A stretch of 64,000 bases of DNA, taken from positions 203,496,034 through 203,560,033 of the forward strand of contig NC_134456.1 in NCBI RefSeq assembly GCF_047948215.1, read 5' to 3'. The stretch comes from Lycorma delicatula. Taxonomy: Eukaryota > Arthropoda > Insecta > Hemiptera > Fulgoridae. The notes beneath the pieces are model-generated. The model ran no database searches. It saw only the letters and a program-made list of their open reading frames with translations, and was not told the origin of the DNA. Shown piece after piece: positions 49,580 to 61,400 of the stretch. The position numbers and the translations under genes were made by a program. Each line of letters begins with the position of its first letter. Within the stretch, counting starts at the first letter, position 1.

Positions 49580-49666
49580 AATACACTAGTATCATCTGAA
49601 CCTTATGGTTGTAGTCACAAGCTGCTGAATTAGTTAAGCAAATTAAATATTTACAGGTGGCGCAAC

Positions 49667-49705
49667 CAATCTTGATGCTTGGTGTGGCACCAAGCATCAA
49701 GATTG
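49667..49705. repeat. Perfect 18-bp hairpin with 3-base loop
   Basis: CAATCTTGATGCTTGGTG, loop TGG, then the exact reverse complement. Shares its core CTTGATGCTTGGTG with the hairpin at 49742-49788. Confidence 0.9.
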
Positions 49706-49741
49706 ACTGCATTAACCGCACTTTTTGATGCACTCATTTGA

Positions 49742-49788
49742 CCGCGCTTCTTGATGCTTGGTGTGGCATCAAGCATCAAGAAGTGCGG
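49742..49788. repeat. 22-bp hairpin with 3-base loop
   Basis: CCGCGCTTCTTGATGCTTGGTG pairs with CATCAAGCATCAAGAAGTGCGG, 20 Watson-Crick pairs and two G-T wobbles, loop TGG. A half copy of the left arm (CCGCACTTTTTGATGCA) lies at 49716-49732. Confidence 0.9.
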
Positions 49789-49800
49789 CTGTTGCTGCTG

Positions 49801-49825
49801 CCACGGCAGCGACAGCCGCCGTGGC
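49801..49825. repeat. GC-rich 7-bp hairpin
   Basis: CCACGGC and GCCGTGG with a ~10-base loop directly follow the two longer hairpins; the segment GCTGTTGCTGCTGCCACGGC is unusually GC-rich for the region. Confidence 0.6.
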
Positions 49826-49912
49826 TTCGAATCATTCTAATCTTTTTTTCGCATAACATTTGCTTCGTTACCTAACAGCAAATGAGCGAATATATTCTCG
49901 TAAGAATAAAAT

Positions 49913-49997
49913 ATTGTGTTCTACCATCCAATATTAACTCCAAAATACAACTTCGTAAGATGTATCGTGGTGTTGATATTGGATGGTAGAACACAAT
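49913..49997. repeat. Long imperfect hairpin, 26-bp outer stem
   Basis: The left arm 49913-49938 (ATTGTGTTCTACCATCCAAT then ATTAAC) and the right arm 49972-49997 pair at all 26 positions with one wobble. The 33-base interior can form a further stem (ATACA with TGTAT, CTT with AAG). The size is compatible with a foldback repeat or a small-RNA precursor; no evidence separates these. Confidence 0.8.
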
Positions 49998-50489
49998 TTT
50001 TTGAAATTTTGATCACCTCAACCTATAGCTAATATTTTGAAAATTATTTCACATTTAAATTTTTATTTAATTAATATATATAAGCTATGTCAAATTTAAT
50101 TGGTTCACTGAGAAATCTTTAATTAATGTATAACCACTTTCTGCGAAAATATATGTTATGCATTTTTCAAAATGGTATACATGATAATAATTACAGAAGC
50201 GCTTATGTGAAACTGGAAATTACACAATAGTAGGTCTAGTCATAAAATGGTATAACAAGCAAATCAAAGTGTATTATCTTCATCGAGTGCTGGCGTTCTT
50301 TTTCATTTTCAAACAGATACTCAGAAGTTAGTGTAAGATAACGATTAAATACAATAAATAATGAAATCGAAAATTACAGAAAAAACTAAATTCTTTTTAT
50401 ATGTTAGAATAAAATAAGCCTATTTTAATTAAAGAGGGTGAACGCTAACCACTTTGCAAAAATATATTAAAATTTTCGAGGTTACTTTC
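49998..50489. other. AT-rich non-coding DNA
   Basis: Nothing recognised. Confidence 0.3.
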
Positions 50490-51840
50490 ATCAGAATTAT
50501 CATCGTAATTATAAATTTCACTATCTTCTTATAAAAAAATAAGATTCCATAGTATTGTCAATAATGTGTTCTTATCGCATATATTCAGCTGTTGTTTCCT
50601 TAACGTTATCACAATACACCTTCCAATTTTTTTCATTCATGTCGGTCACTTTATTTTCACATCTTTGATATTAAAAGTTACGTTAAAATTTGAAGTTAAT
50701 TATGACGTACGGTTTACCGTCTGTCCAAACTATCTCGATAGGATTTAAATCAGGATGGTAGGACGGGAGGTAGTCATGGTCTTTTTTTTGTAAAAGTTCG
50801 TTTAGCACATGGATAGTAAACTTTCCCTGTTTGTTTTTACCAATTCGTACAACTGTGGTTTCAACATCGAGGAAGAATGAGGAAAAGAATGCTTCTGCAA
50901 CCACTTTATCATACTTTCTTTTCTTGAATTGGAAACTGGTGATTTTCTAAAACGGCGTTGTGAAAGGTGCGTTGTCAGAAATTACCACAGAATTATCGGA
51001 AAAGTTTGAAATTAATATTTCTTCTGTCCATTTTAAGAAATTTTCCGCTATCATTTGATGTCCATAATTGGCACTTTTTAAACTTGCTTGTCGAAATAGT
51101 AAGGCGTTTGGTATAAATTCCATTTCTCCTCTAACGTGCACTATAATAAGTCGGACAGAAAAAGCCTTTTGAAATAGTAACTTTCAGCCCATCCGAATCA
51201 GTACACTACGATTTATTTATAGTGTGAAAAGATAATATATATGACTTGTCGAATTACACTATCGGCCTATTTTCGGTTCTATTTTTTTTTTTTTTTTGGC
51301 AGTTAGATACTGAATGCATTTAAACCTTACGTCATGTCACTCAATGAGAACCTTCCTGTTATTTTCGGGTTTTCTCCACCTAAAGCCCAATTATTTTATT
51401 ATTTTTCCCAAATTCGTCTGTATTTCTTCTGAATAACCAATGGCATCTTTAAGCGCTCACATTATCTTTCACCGTCGGCAGTTATTTATGAATTTCGTGA
51501 AATTCGTTTATAGTCAGTCTCACCACATACTTATCAAAGTCACCTAGACCCGTTGCAGTTTTTCACGGGGTTTGTATTTTATTGGAATAGAGAACGAAGT
51601 CTCCGCCGGATTTTCGGCTAATTTTTCTAGCAACCGCTTTTTCTCTTTTCTGACTCTTTGACTTGGGATCGCGACTCACCAAACGCAGCTACTGTTCATT
51701 CTTCACATTTTTTAATGAGAATTAGGAGTTCATCTTCCTTTTTCGACTTCGGAAATCGATCATCTTCTTGTTTCATAAACTCATACGCACTATTTATTAT
51801 TTCCCGGACCTGCAGTTTAAGTTTTAGTTTTTTTGTTTTT
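50490..51840 (-). pseudogene. Decayed Tc1/mariner-type (DDE) transposase
   Basis: Minus-strand remnant of a cut-and-paste transposase. In order: an N-terminal DNA-binding region (QVREIINSAYEFMKQE near 51810, LLILIKKCEE then TVAAFGESRSQV near 51690), VVRLTINEFHEI near 51520 and ENRPIV then FDKSYI near 51270. The D of FDKSYI is the likely first catalytic residue; the following Glu usual in this motif is Lys here. Then SDGLKVTISKG, a frameshift, RLIIVHVRGEMEFIPNALLF, FLKWTEEILI and VVISDNAPF near 50960, which holds the second Asp. The end, YLPSYHPDLNPIEIVW near 50760, holds the third acidic residue. A degraded tail follows (NVTFNIKDVK, NWKVYCDNV). At least five stops or shifts. Terminal repeats not identified. 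Confidence 0.8.
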
Positions 51841-53189
51841 TACGGTAGATTATAAAACGTGATTACTTTTTCTCTAACAAAATTCGAATAAAAAGAAAAA
51901 GAATCTGCACGAATTATTACAGCATTAAAAAATAAAGGACAACTAGTTAATTGGATTACATTTAAGCATTGAATAGCGTAGGCTAATGGATAATTATTTA
52001 TTTTTAAATTGGCCTCTCTGTATTTGAAAACAGTATTTGAAAAAATGAGCAAATAGGAAAAAATAAAGCAGTATTGTTTCTTGATATGTTTCTAAGTTGA
52101 CTCATTTCCTGAGTTATAATACCTGGCTTGTCCGTGTTTATTTACGATAAATAAATCACGATAGATTATAAATTATAAACCTTTTATTTGTCAGATAATT
52201 ATAATGTTAGTTAATTTATAATTTCGTTTATCTACTGGCATAATTGTAATACTTATTGAGAATAGGCCTACATTTTTATATAACATTTAAAAATCTACCA
52301 TTGAATTTCTTTTTATGGCAAAATATTTAATGATTTATAAAGTGTATACAGCCGAATTAGAAAATATTAAAAGTAATCCGTAATATCATCCAGAAGATAA
52401 AATAATAAGTTGTATTTACATGAAAGCAATTTGCTTCTGCGCGTGAAAACTAAACTGAATCTTTTCAGTTTGGATAACAAGCACCGTACCTGTCGTCGTA
52501 GTCCGAGCTTCAAGATTTTTTGCGGCACCTATACTAGCTAAATTTTTTTTTACCCTCTCCAATGATGAGCCGATTTAAGTGAGTCCATAAAGACTAAGGG
52601 AAGGGAAATGGTAGGTACACTCGTATAGAGAGTGGTAGATTACTAAATTTGAAAGCCGCTTAGGTTAAATCCAGATTATTTTTTTAAATACATAAAAGTA
52701 CATTTCAAAATGAATCTCCTTTTCACGTTACATAAAAAGCATACTCTTATCCTATGGATTATTCTTATCAAACTTTAGCTTCTGTCAACTGTTATCAAAA
52801 AACAGGAAAAATTATAAAATTATTTTGTAATCAGGTGTATTTATCCAGGTCGTAATATAAGGTGGTGTAACTAAACGTTATTATTTTTATATTCAGAATA
52901 AAAAATGGCAAAAATTACATGAAACGATTTTCAGTAAACTTTTTTTATCTCTTCGACACGGATATTAGATCACGGTAGAAGAGCAGGATTATAAAACATT
53001 ATATTAATATTCTATTAATTTGAAACTCATCATTCCAGCGAAAATAATCTAAATTTTCAGAAAAAAGACTAACACAAATAATGCATTCTTACGATATAAT
53101 TGAAATAATATTTTCCTCAAAAGATTCGGTGAAATAATCATGAAAATATGATAACTATGCGATAATTTTAAATAGCTCAATAAGAGAAG
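51841..53189. other. AT-rich non-coding DNA
   Basis: Nothing recognised. Confidence 0.3.
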
Positions 53190-53550
53190 AAATAACTCGG
53201 TTGTTTACTGGCGCTATGCGCACACCGACAGGAGCCGACATACTGGATAAAACAAAGCACATAAGGGTGGCGCTCGTGGAATTCCCGCTCTGTTTAGAGT
53301 TATTAAGACAGGGAAAGAGAAAGATCAAGGGGCCTACCTAGTAAAACAGCGAGAAGGGGTGAAGAAGAGAAGGGGATGAACTTCTCATTTATAAAATGCA
53401 CCCTCACCGGGCGAGCCGGAAGCGGTGATGTATAGAAGGGTGCGCCCCTAACGGCTTTTGTTTCAAGAAATGGCTCCCGAGTTCCATAGTGTCGAGACGA
53501 TATCGATAGGACTACTTTACAATACTACATCAGATCATTCTAAATCCCAA
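53190..53550. promoter_or_regulatory. GC-richer island, candidate promoter or conserved non-coding element
   Basis: Markedly richer in G, C and CpG than its flanks, with no repeat match inside the window. It contains TTATAAAATGCACC at about 53388, a TATA-like box, and CCGGGCGAGCCGGAAGCGG just after. A 41-codon open frame starting MRTPTGADIL (53216-53341, plus) is also present but too short to call. Regulatory role is inference only. Confidence 0.25.
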
Positions 53551-54164
53551 AGATCAATGCCTGACTACTTAATCCGCGTTTAATACACCAATCGCGCACA
53601 CGGATGTGTGCATACGTAGTTTATAACAAACATACCTGTATAAAAGGAATAAATAAAACACTACTGATTCTATTCATTCTTTAAATTAGATTAAAACGTT
53701 TAGAATTATTTAACGGTGAAAATAATTTTGATAAAGATTACATATAAAATAAATTTATATTACACTACAGTAAAATGACTAGTAAAACTCGTACGTTTCT
53801 GTAAATTCTTTATTTGACGAATTCCGTAAAACAGATCATGATCGGATACATTTCTTGGTAATGTGTTAATGAAAAAGAAACATCAATCATTTGTAATTTG
53901 TATTCGAAAATAATATAAAAAGTTACCTTAAACAGAAGCTACAACCATAATCTATATACACAACTTACATACAATCTTGATAATACCCCTACAGTTTGTA
54001 AGTAAGATTGTACAAGAATTCAGCGCCATATTATGGAGTCCAAATAATACATCCAGAATGACAAACCGTAATGTGAGGCGCTTTGGAATCAAACAAAGAT
54101 GACTTAAAAATAAAATCCTTATACGCTAAAATTGATTTATTTTTCTCTTTATAAACTTAGAATG

Positions 54165-54277
54165 TGCGAGAAATTTATGAATATGACATGACATTCAAAT
54201 TCTAGGGGATTCGATCCTGGTACTGTCCAGATGAAAGGCCTAGACTCTACCACTGCGCCACGGCCGTCAGCAATTAC
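54165..54277 (-). mobile_element. SINE family A remnant
   Basis: Minus strand: GCTGACGGCCGTGGCGCAGT, A box TGGCGCAGTGGTAGAG, CTAGGCCTTTCATCTGG, B box GGATCGAATCC, then a degenerate tail with ATTCATAAATTTCTC. Same order as the copies at 4572 and 54490. Confidence 0.65.
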
Positions 54278-54343
54278 AGATGCTGTAAACATAATATATT
54301 ATGAATATTATATCTATGAATATATAATATTATATTATGAATA

Positions 54344-54373
54344 TATCGCTACATAATATATTATGTAGCGATA
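54344..54373. repeat. Perfect 30-bp palindrome
   Basis: TATCGCTACATAATA followed directly by its exact reverse complement, with no loop. Confidence 0.9.
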
Positions 54374-54489
54374 ATATTATTTAATATTCAATATTATATT
54401 GTCTCATTTAGGAATTTTTTTTTTGACTGATCAAATAATTCACCGTAAACTTACAACAAAAGATGCTTTTACTTGCGAATAGGAAAGAG

Positions 54490-54597
54490 GAAATTTATAG
54501 CGTATATGATACAAATGCTCTGCCTAACCGGGATTCGAACCCCGGACCTGCGGATGTAAAGGACGAGTCGCTACCGTTTCGCCATGTAGATCGGCGT
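54490..54597 (-). mobile_element. SINE family A with well-kept tRNA-like head
   Basis: Minus strand: GCCGATCTACATGGCGAAAC, A box TGGCGAAACGGTAGCG, GGACGAG-like anticodon region, T-arm GGTCCGGGGTTCGAATCC, then CGGTTAGGC and an ATACGCTATAAATTTCC tail. Acceptor stem pairing is poor and the T stem has a mismatch, so it is a SINE rather than a working tRNA gene. Confidence 0.7.
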
Positions 54598-54848
54598 ATT
54601 TTTCTTTTAAATCTCTATTATACCGGGTGATCCATTTAAATTGAGACTCATCTACATCTCAAAAACTATACATTTTATGAAAAAAATGTCTGCTATTAAA
54701 GTATTTCGCCCTATGTAATGAATGTATTTCCGATGCAGGTAACCTGCATCGGAAATAATTAAGTTTGATAGAATGTAAGAATGAAATTCAGTCGATAGAT
54801 TTTGATAACTACACACGTCCGTGCGCGTGAACATAGGCAATAAATAAT

Positions 54849-54880
<32 letters not shown>

Positions 54881-55929
54881 GATAATTTTTAACAAAATTT
54901 CTAAAATTCTAAATAAATTTTTTTTTTTCTTTAAATAAAAGTTACACTTACGTAACATTTATTTGAAGATCTACTTACTTTAATTCCGAAGGTTTTCAGA
55001 CATGGGTCATTAACAGCATTCATAAAATTACATTTATACATAAAAATTAATTTTTAAAATGTCAATAATGACCATTAGAATACTCTATCAGTTGTAAAAA
55101 TATTCTATATCTCCACAATTTTTTTTTTTCTAAAAATATGGAACTTGTAAGTTTAGAAGGGCGTGAAACAATGGCTTATCAACATTACTGTTCTGCTTAG
55201 TATCATAAACTAAATAAATTATTATTCGAAAAAGAAACAGCTATTCTATAACTTTATTTATAGATACTTAACAAGGCTGTTTGCCATATTACAAGGCAGT
55301 TATTTATGTCATGTATAGATTCAGGGCGATTTTTACTGAACTACCTTTAATTGATTCCCAAAGACGGAAGTACGCAAAAATAGTAAAATTTAAATTCAAA
55401 TACTAACTACTGAACTACTGAATATAAAGTTATATTTTTTGACAAAGATTTTTATTATTATATATATTATTCCAGTAGATATTAATGAATTTAATACCAT
55501 AAATGTGAAATAACTTTAAAATAAAAAAAACCTTTAGGTCTACCATATAAACAAACACTATCAGTATTAATTCTGTGTTTAACGGCCGTTAGAAGAACCT
55601 AACAAGCAAAAGCAAGTGCAAAATAATAATAAATGGCGTTATAACTTGATGTTGACAATAACTGCGTATCAGAGACCAACACTTAAACATTTGAACTCAA
55701 CTTTAGTATATATATAGGCTTTAAAGTCAACTTTACATAAATGTAATAATGAATCAAAATATGAATGTACGTTTTATAATTATTATTATACACGAATTGC
55801 CAAGAACAACATTTGTAATAATAATTTAGCAGTAACAGCAATGAAATAGCAAGGAATACATATATATATTTGTACTTATTATGACCTCGAGTTAGGCTAC
55901 TTTGCTGTGGAATGAAAGATGAGATTTAA
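54598..55929. other. AT-rich non-coding DNA
   Basis: Only an (AC)n(AT)n microsatellite at 54849-54881 stands out. Confidence 0.35.
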
Positions 55930-56110
55930 TACATCTGGCGTGGTTGAAGGGAAGTAGGGAAAAGAGACTAAAAACGCTGTCATCTCCCCCTGGTTTTCTG
56001 CTGTCGCGGTTAATAGTTTATCAAGAATCATCCCCTAACCCCGTGTCCAATTAACAAACGACCCTAGGGTGCGCTATACGTCTTCCTGTCTCCCTCTCAA
56101 ACCGTGTTTG
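55930..56110. promoter_or_regulatory. GC-richer non-coding segment
   Basis: Balanced composition (for example CATCTCCCCCTGGTTTTCTG and GACCCTAGGGTGCGC) inside AT-rich DNA, no coding frame and no repeat match in the window. Could be a conserved regulatory element; unproven. Confidence 0.2.
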
Positions 56111-58383
56111 AATGAAAAGTGGCAGTATTGATTTTGTTATGTAGGCCTCCCGTCATTTTTTAAATTTAAAATACATAAAAACCAAAAAGAAAGTATAAAT
56201 CCTAAAAGAAAACAAATTTGAAAATTATTTACCTAAATTTTTGTGGTTAAATACAACAATAAAAAATGTTCATTTTATTTAAAGTAGTTTTAAATTATCC
56301 CTTACATAAAGGTTCTATAGTCCTTCTCAGTAACCTAAATTTATCAGTAATATTTTTATATAAAATTCTTACATATTAAATTGAAATATAAGATAAGGTA
56401 AAGACTGAGTTTAAGTGGAATATGAACGAATTTTATTAACCTTAAAATCAGAATTACTAAGATTTTGCCATCATCCACAATTGCAAAAAGTGGACTTTAG
56501 TGGACTGAAAAGTATTACATTCATGTAATTTATAATATATAAATAGAGTTATAGAATTACGAATAATTGCGATGAAATTATACTATCGCTGGTTATTCGT
56601 TTTGTACTTTTTAAAAATCGTGCAAAGGTTGTTTGATTCTGATCCGGTACCTCCATGAATAGATTGATTTTTTCATTATCTTTCTTTTAGCTCTTCTTCT
56701 CCTCTTCGGATTCTGTGGCTGCAGTTCTCTCAACAGTCAGGAGGCCTTAATTAATTAGCATTCGTAGGTAAGCAAATTCCATAGAACCTCTCTTGGGTAC
56801 TTCACACCAAATATTATCATTCTAATTTGTAGCAACCAAATACAATGTAATCTGTGCTGATTTTGCAGTCAACTCGAATGTTAAAATTGCTTCGTAATAA
56901 GTACGGATTTCTAGTTTTACATTACATATGTTGGCACGGGGTACACATTCTATAACTTCATACTTTATGTAAGTATTAATAGAGGATACAAAAAGCCTTT
57001 CTTTTCTGGATCTTTTCAGAATTAAATAATTCAGTCAATCACGTTCAGTAACCAACATAATTCTGAGTTTTTTTTTAGATTTAATCCCTTAATATCGCTG
57101 GTGTTCTTTTTACAATTCGGGAATTTATAATTACCGAAAATTATTAAAATACCAAAGATGCGATGTACCATCGAATAAAAAAAATTTAATACTAAGAGTA
57201 ATAAGAAACGAAAAATGTAAACAAAATATAAAATAACGTTATGGATACGTAAAAAAAAGGTTTAATGGCACAGTCACTATTATTTATACTGCTATTATCA
57301 AAATCCACTGAACCCAAAGTACAGAGGTACATAAAAATACAAAACCGAAAAAGATACAAAAACAACTCTTTGTTACTTGGTTCCGGTAAAACCATATGCA
57401 GTATTTGTGTCTAAAGACGTGAATTTACTCAGGAACGTAAGTACATTTAGTCAATTTTGAAATAAATTACATTACCCTTTCTGTAGGTAATGTTACAAAA
57501 AAATAAGCGCGCGTACACACACACACACATATATATATATATAATGAATGAAGAAGGAGAGGATCAAATCCTCTGAATACATCTAACGATTCTTTTACAA
57601 AGAGATCTTCGACACAGAAAATGACAATTTAATGATAAAAGCAGAAAATCACTTTGAGGATCAAATAACTAACAGTACGCGTATTATGATTATCCTGAGC
57701 ATTTCTCCATGCATCATCATAAAATAGAAGTTCAGTAGCTCAAAACGTTACATCCAGTTCCGAATAATAAAATAATAAAAAATGGCACAATTCCGAATAA
57801 TAATTAACAAAAATTATGTTTCGGAAAGCAGAGTATTTCTCAGCTATAGTTTAGACCGTTAGGATCTGCATAATTTAAAAATAAATGAACAATAGGCGAT
57901 TGCTATATTACAATAATCGTATTTGAAAAACCTATTAACCTAGTGAGATCAGAAATATAACACAATATAGATAACTGGATAAACAGGTAAAATGACATCG
58001 TCATTGATAAATAGTAAACAAGAAAAGTAGATTTCTAAAACGCATTTTTTTTAACCCCTCAACATTCAAGAAAACAAAGTTTTTCTCACAAACAAAAAAA
58101 GAAAGCGTGATGAGGTGATGAGTATGCAATAAATATTTAAGAGGGCGAAGAGACAAAAGAAGAGGGTGAATTCAGACTACGGCAATATACCAACCCTGTT
58201 ATTTATATAGCACTTACCCTTCTCGGAACGATTTGAAGGAGGGATGCGTAAATATTTTTATAAGTACGCTAGGTTTTAATGCTTCACTAAAGAAATATAA
58301 GAGAACAAAATATCTAAAACTTTCTCAATCTGCACCCGTATAAATTCTAGTAAAACGAGAGATTTACGGACTGAAACAATCGT
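56111..58383. other. AT-rich non-coding DNA
   Basis: Contains an (AC)n(AT)n microsatellite at 57514-57543. Nothing else recognised. Confidence 0.35.
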
Positions 58384-58455
58384 AAAGAACACGGGAATAA
58401 ACAGAGTACAATAACGCAGAAAGAACACGGGAATAAACAGAGTACAATAACGTAG
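58384..58455. repeat. Two tandem 36-bp units
   Basis: AAGAACACGGGAATAAACAG followed by AGTACAATAACG occurs twice with a period of 36 bases and only one or two differences. Confidence 0.9.
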
Positions 58456-61400
58456 AGTTAATTTCAGCGATCTATTGAATAATCAATCCGGATACAAAAG
58501 AATGGTATATTAATTTAATATCTTCAATCCATATTTTAAACCTGAATTAAAATTCTAAGAATATTCTTTGACATACAAGTAATAATTCTCCGGAAAAAAT
58601 AAAATAAAAGTATACTGCTTAATCGATTTTTAAATAAATACCCAACAAATAATTTAAAAATAAAGCTCCATCTGCACTTTATAGACTGAAAATATAACTG
58701 CTAGATAATTTGCCTTAAGTTTATAAACAAAAAATTAACATAGAATATACCACCAAGCACCTCTTAAGAAATAAACTAGAAAACTCCAGAAACCTAGCAC
58801 CACTTTATTCGAGGCGAAGAATTAATTTGAAAAATCTTATCAACACGTTATTTCAAAACCGGCAACACCAGTGAAAGAATTAGTGAAATAAATATCGAAT
58901 CGATTATTATCGCATTAGCAGGACTTTCCTAATTGTTATACTAATTAAAAAATGCATAAAAAATTTTACAAAAACAAAACTGAAAAAAATGTCCTATATC
59001 TGCTACGATTTACTGGTAGAAAGCTATTGAAGTCAATTCTATTCTCCTTAATTAACACAATTACGCTAACACACAGACGGTAAAGATGGAAAATTTGTCT
59101 TACTGGCTTGTTTTTATAATTAAAACACGTAAACATTGATCCGTTAGCAATGAAGTGGGCTAAACCTTATGATTAAGGATAACGCCAAGAAATATTATAA
59201 CACACAAAGTAAATGAGATCAGTCCTCATATATTTTGTTCTTCTAAATAAACATAAATATTAAAATCCATTACCGTAATGATCTGTTCCTTCAATACTGC
59301 TTATAAATTTACACATTAATAAGTAAAATGATAAAGACCTCAGCCCAGATTTGGGCTTTTTCTACGAATAGGAAAAAGAATTCCTGTGAAGTTGAGGCCA
59401 AGTTGAACCGCTCCAAAAAACCTTACATATACCAATGCTATAGAACATTAAAATATCTTTAGCGCATAATCTAAAAACCGATAAACCAAAATTCATTGAC
59501 ACCTCCAGAGAGGAATGGATAAAGTGTAAGGAAAACGATTGATAGTAAAACAAGAAAAAGGTGCTACCAAAAGAGATATCTCGAAACAAAAACCTTTATT
59601 CAGAGGAGTTATTGAAGATTCTTTCCAAGCAGCGGGTATTCATCCTCTCTACAGTCCTTCACGAGATCAGGATATATTTCTTTAAGTCAGGACCAGTAAA
59701 TTATGGATTATTTTTCGTTTAGAATGCCAAACAGCGATCTAAAAACAAGGCCAGAATTTTTCAAGTACAAAATTACGTGCAAACTGAAAATTCTAGTACT
59801 TAAAATAGATCATAATTTTTCCTTATAATTTAGAATTTTATTATTTATGAAAATTAAATTAGCTTTTTTAGTAATCTTATAGTTTAGGTGAAAGAAATAA
59901 ACTATTTTACAACGGTAAAGTTGCGTAGTGACTACGATATTTTGATTATAAAATACTTTACGTAAACACATGGTAAAAAGTAAGCGTGGATGTACAACGT
60001 ATGTAATAAAGCGTGCAGCTTATCAAGGCCACTGATAGAGGGAGAATATTGTTCAGAAGATTTATAGGGTTTACTGCTGAAACTGCGTATTTGAATTACA
60101 TACTGTCGACTGTTGAATTAGTAAACTAACTTGTGCTCGAGTCCCAGGTGTGTTTCTACGAGACAACGAAGCATATATTTTCTCTCTTTCGCTCACCCTT
60201 TAGCATGTAATCAAACGACCGACCTCATGCATACATCCTGCTTTATGTAAATAACTTGTGTATACGCAATAAATAAAGATATGTTAGGGGAACGAACTGT
60301 TACAACAAGAGTATGGATTCAATCAAGCAAAATTAACAATCAGAAGGCTCAAAAACCAATATTCGAAACAACTTAACTCATAAATTAAACGAAACAACTG
60401 TTTAAACGTAACTGAAATTCAACGATATAAAAAATCATTCATACGCCCATTTAAAAAAAAAAATAAATAAAAAAAGAAGATATTTTTACAAGTATTATAC
60501 AGAAAAAGGTTTCTAAGTTAAAAAGAATTGGAAAAAATGAATGAATGAAAATAAACGTATGAAATGCTGTTGAAGAACAAGATGTATAGAAATAGTACTC
60601 TAAGCCTTGGTCCAACCGAATAAGTATTTTAAGTGGTTCTACGCCAATTACTTTCCAAAAGTGGCCTTTTAATTTAGCACCTCCATCAAAGGAGATAGGC
60701 AGGGAAAAGGATTAATCCTTTTTAAGATTAAAAAGACTCCCAAAAAGCAAAAATATTCAGTAACAGAATAGATCGATAATGAAGCAATAAGATAGGCTAT
60801 AAAAATGAGATATATGGTGTTTGTTTATCTAGTAATAAAAATAACGAATCAAATAATAATCAATCTTTAATAAATCTCTTCTGTAAACAGTCCTACAAAT
60901 CAAATTACCCAACGATAAAAACATAAGATTTTATTAATAACCTTGAGTTAGGCATAAGAATTAATTTAAAAAATTTTTTAACTTGGATTTATAAGATTTC
61001 TGATAACTTTCACCCTCAGATGAATTTTATTAAAATTGCTTTTTTCCTAAAATCACCTAACGCCACTAAAACGTTTATAAGAAAAAAGGACACATATACT
61101 TGACATTTTACAAAATAAAAATCTACATCATTAATTATATAATTTAAATAGTTCTGAAAATAGATAGATCGTAGCATTTTATTCATGTAGAAAATATCTC
61201 TCATAATAAAATAAAAAAAAAAAAAAAAATTCTATCATGAAAATATAAACTAATTTTATGCTGATTAAATTTACAGAGTAAATGTAAGTAAAATAAATTT
61301 CTGAACGTAAATAAAGAAATTATGTTTCAAAACCTCCCGGCGTATAGTTGGAGCTTAAAATTTTCTCTTTCCTCTGTATAATGTATTCGATTATATTTAA

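Noticed and set aside
53216..53341. 41-codon open frame starting MRTPTGADIL
   Set aside because: Too short and unsupported; kept only as a note within the GC-richer island.
54522..54597. Possible functional tRNA gene
   Set aside because: Good A and B boxes but poor acceptor pairing and a T-stem mismatch; the tail shared with other copies shows it is a SINE.
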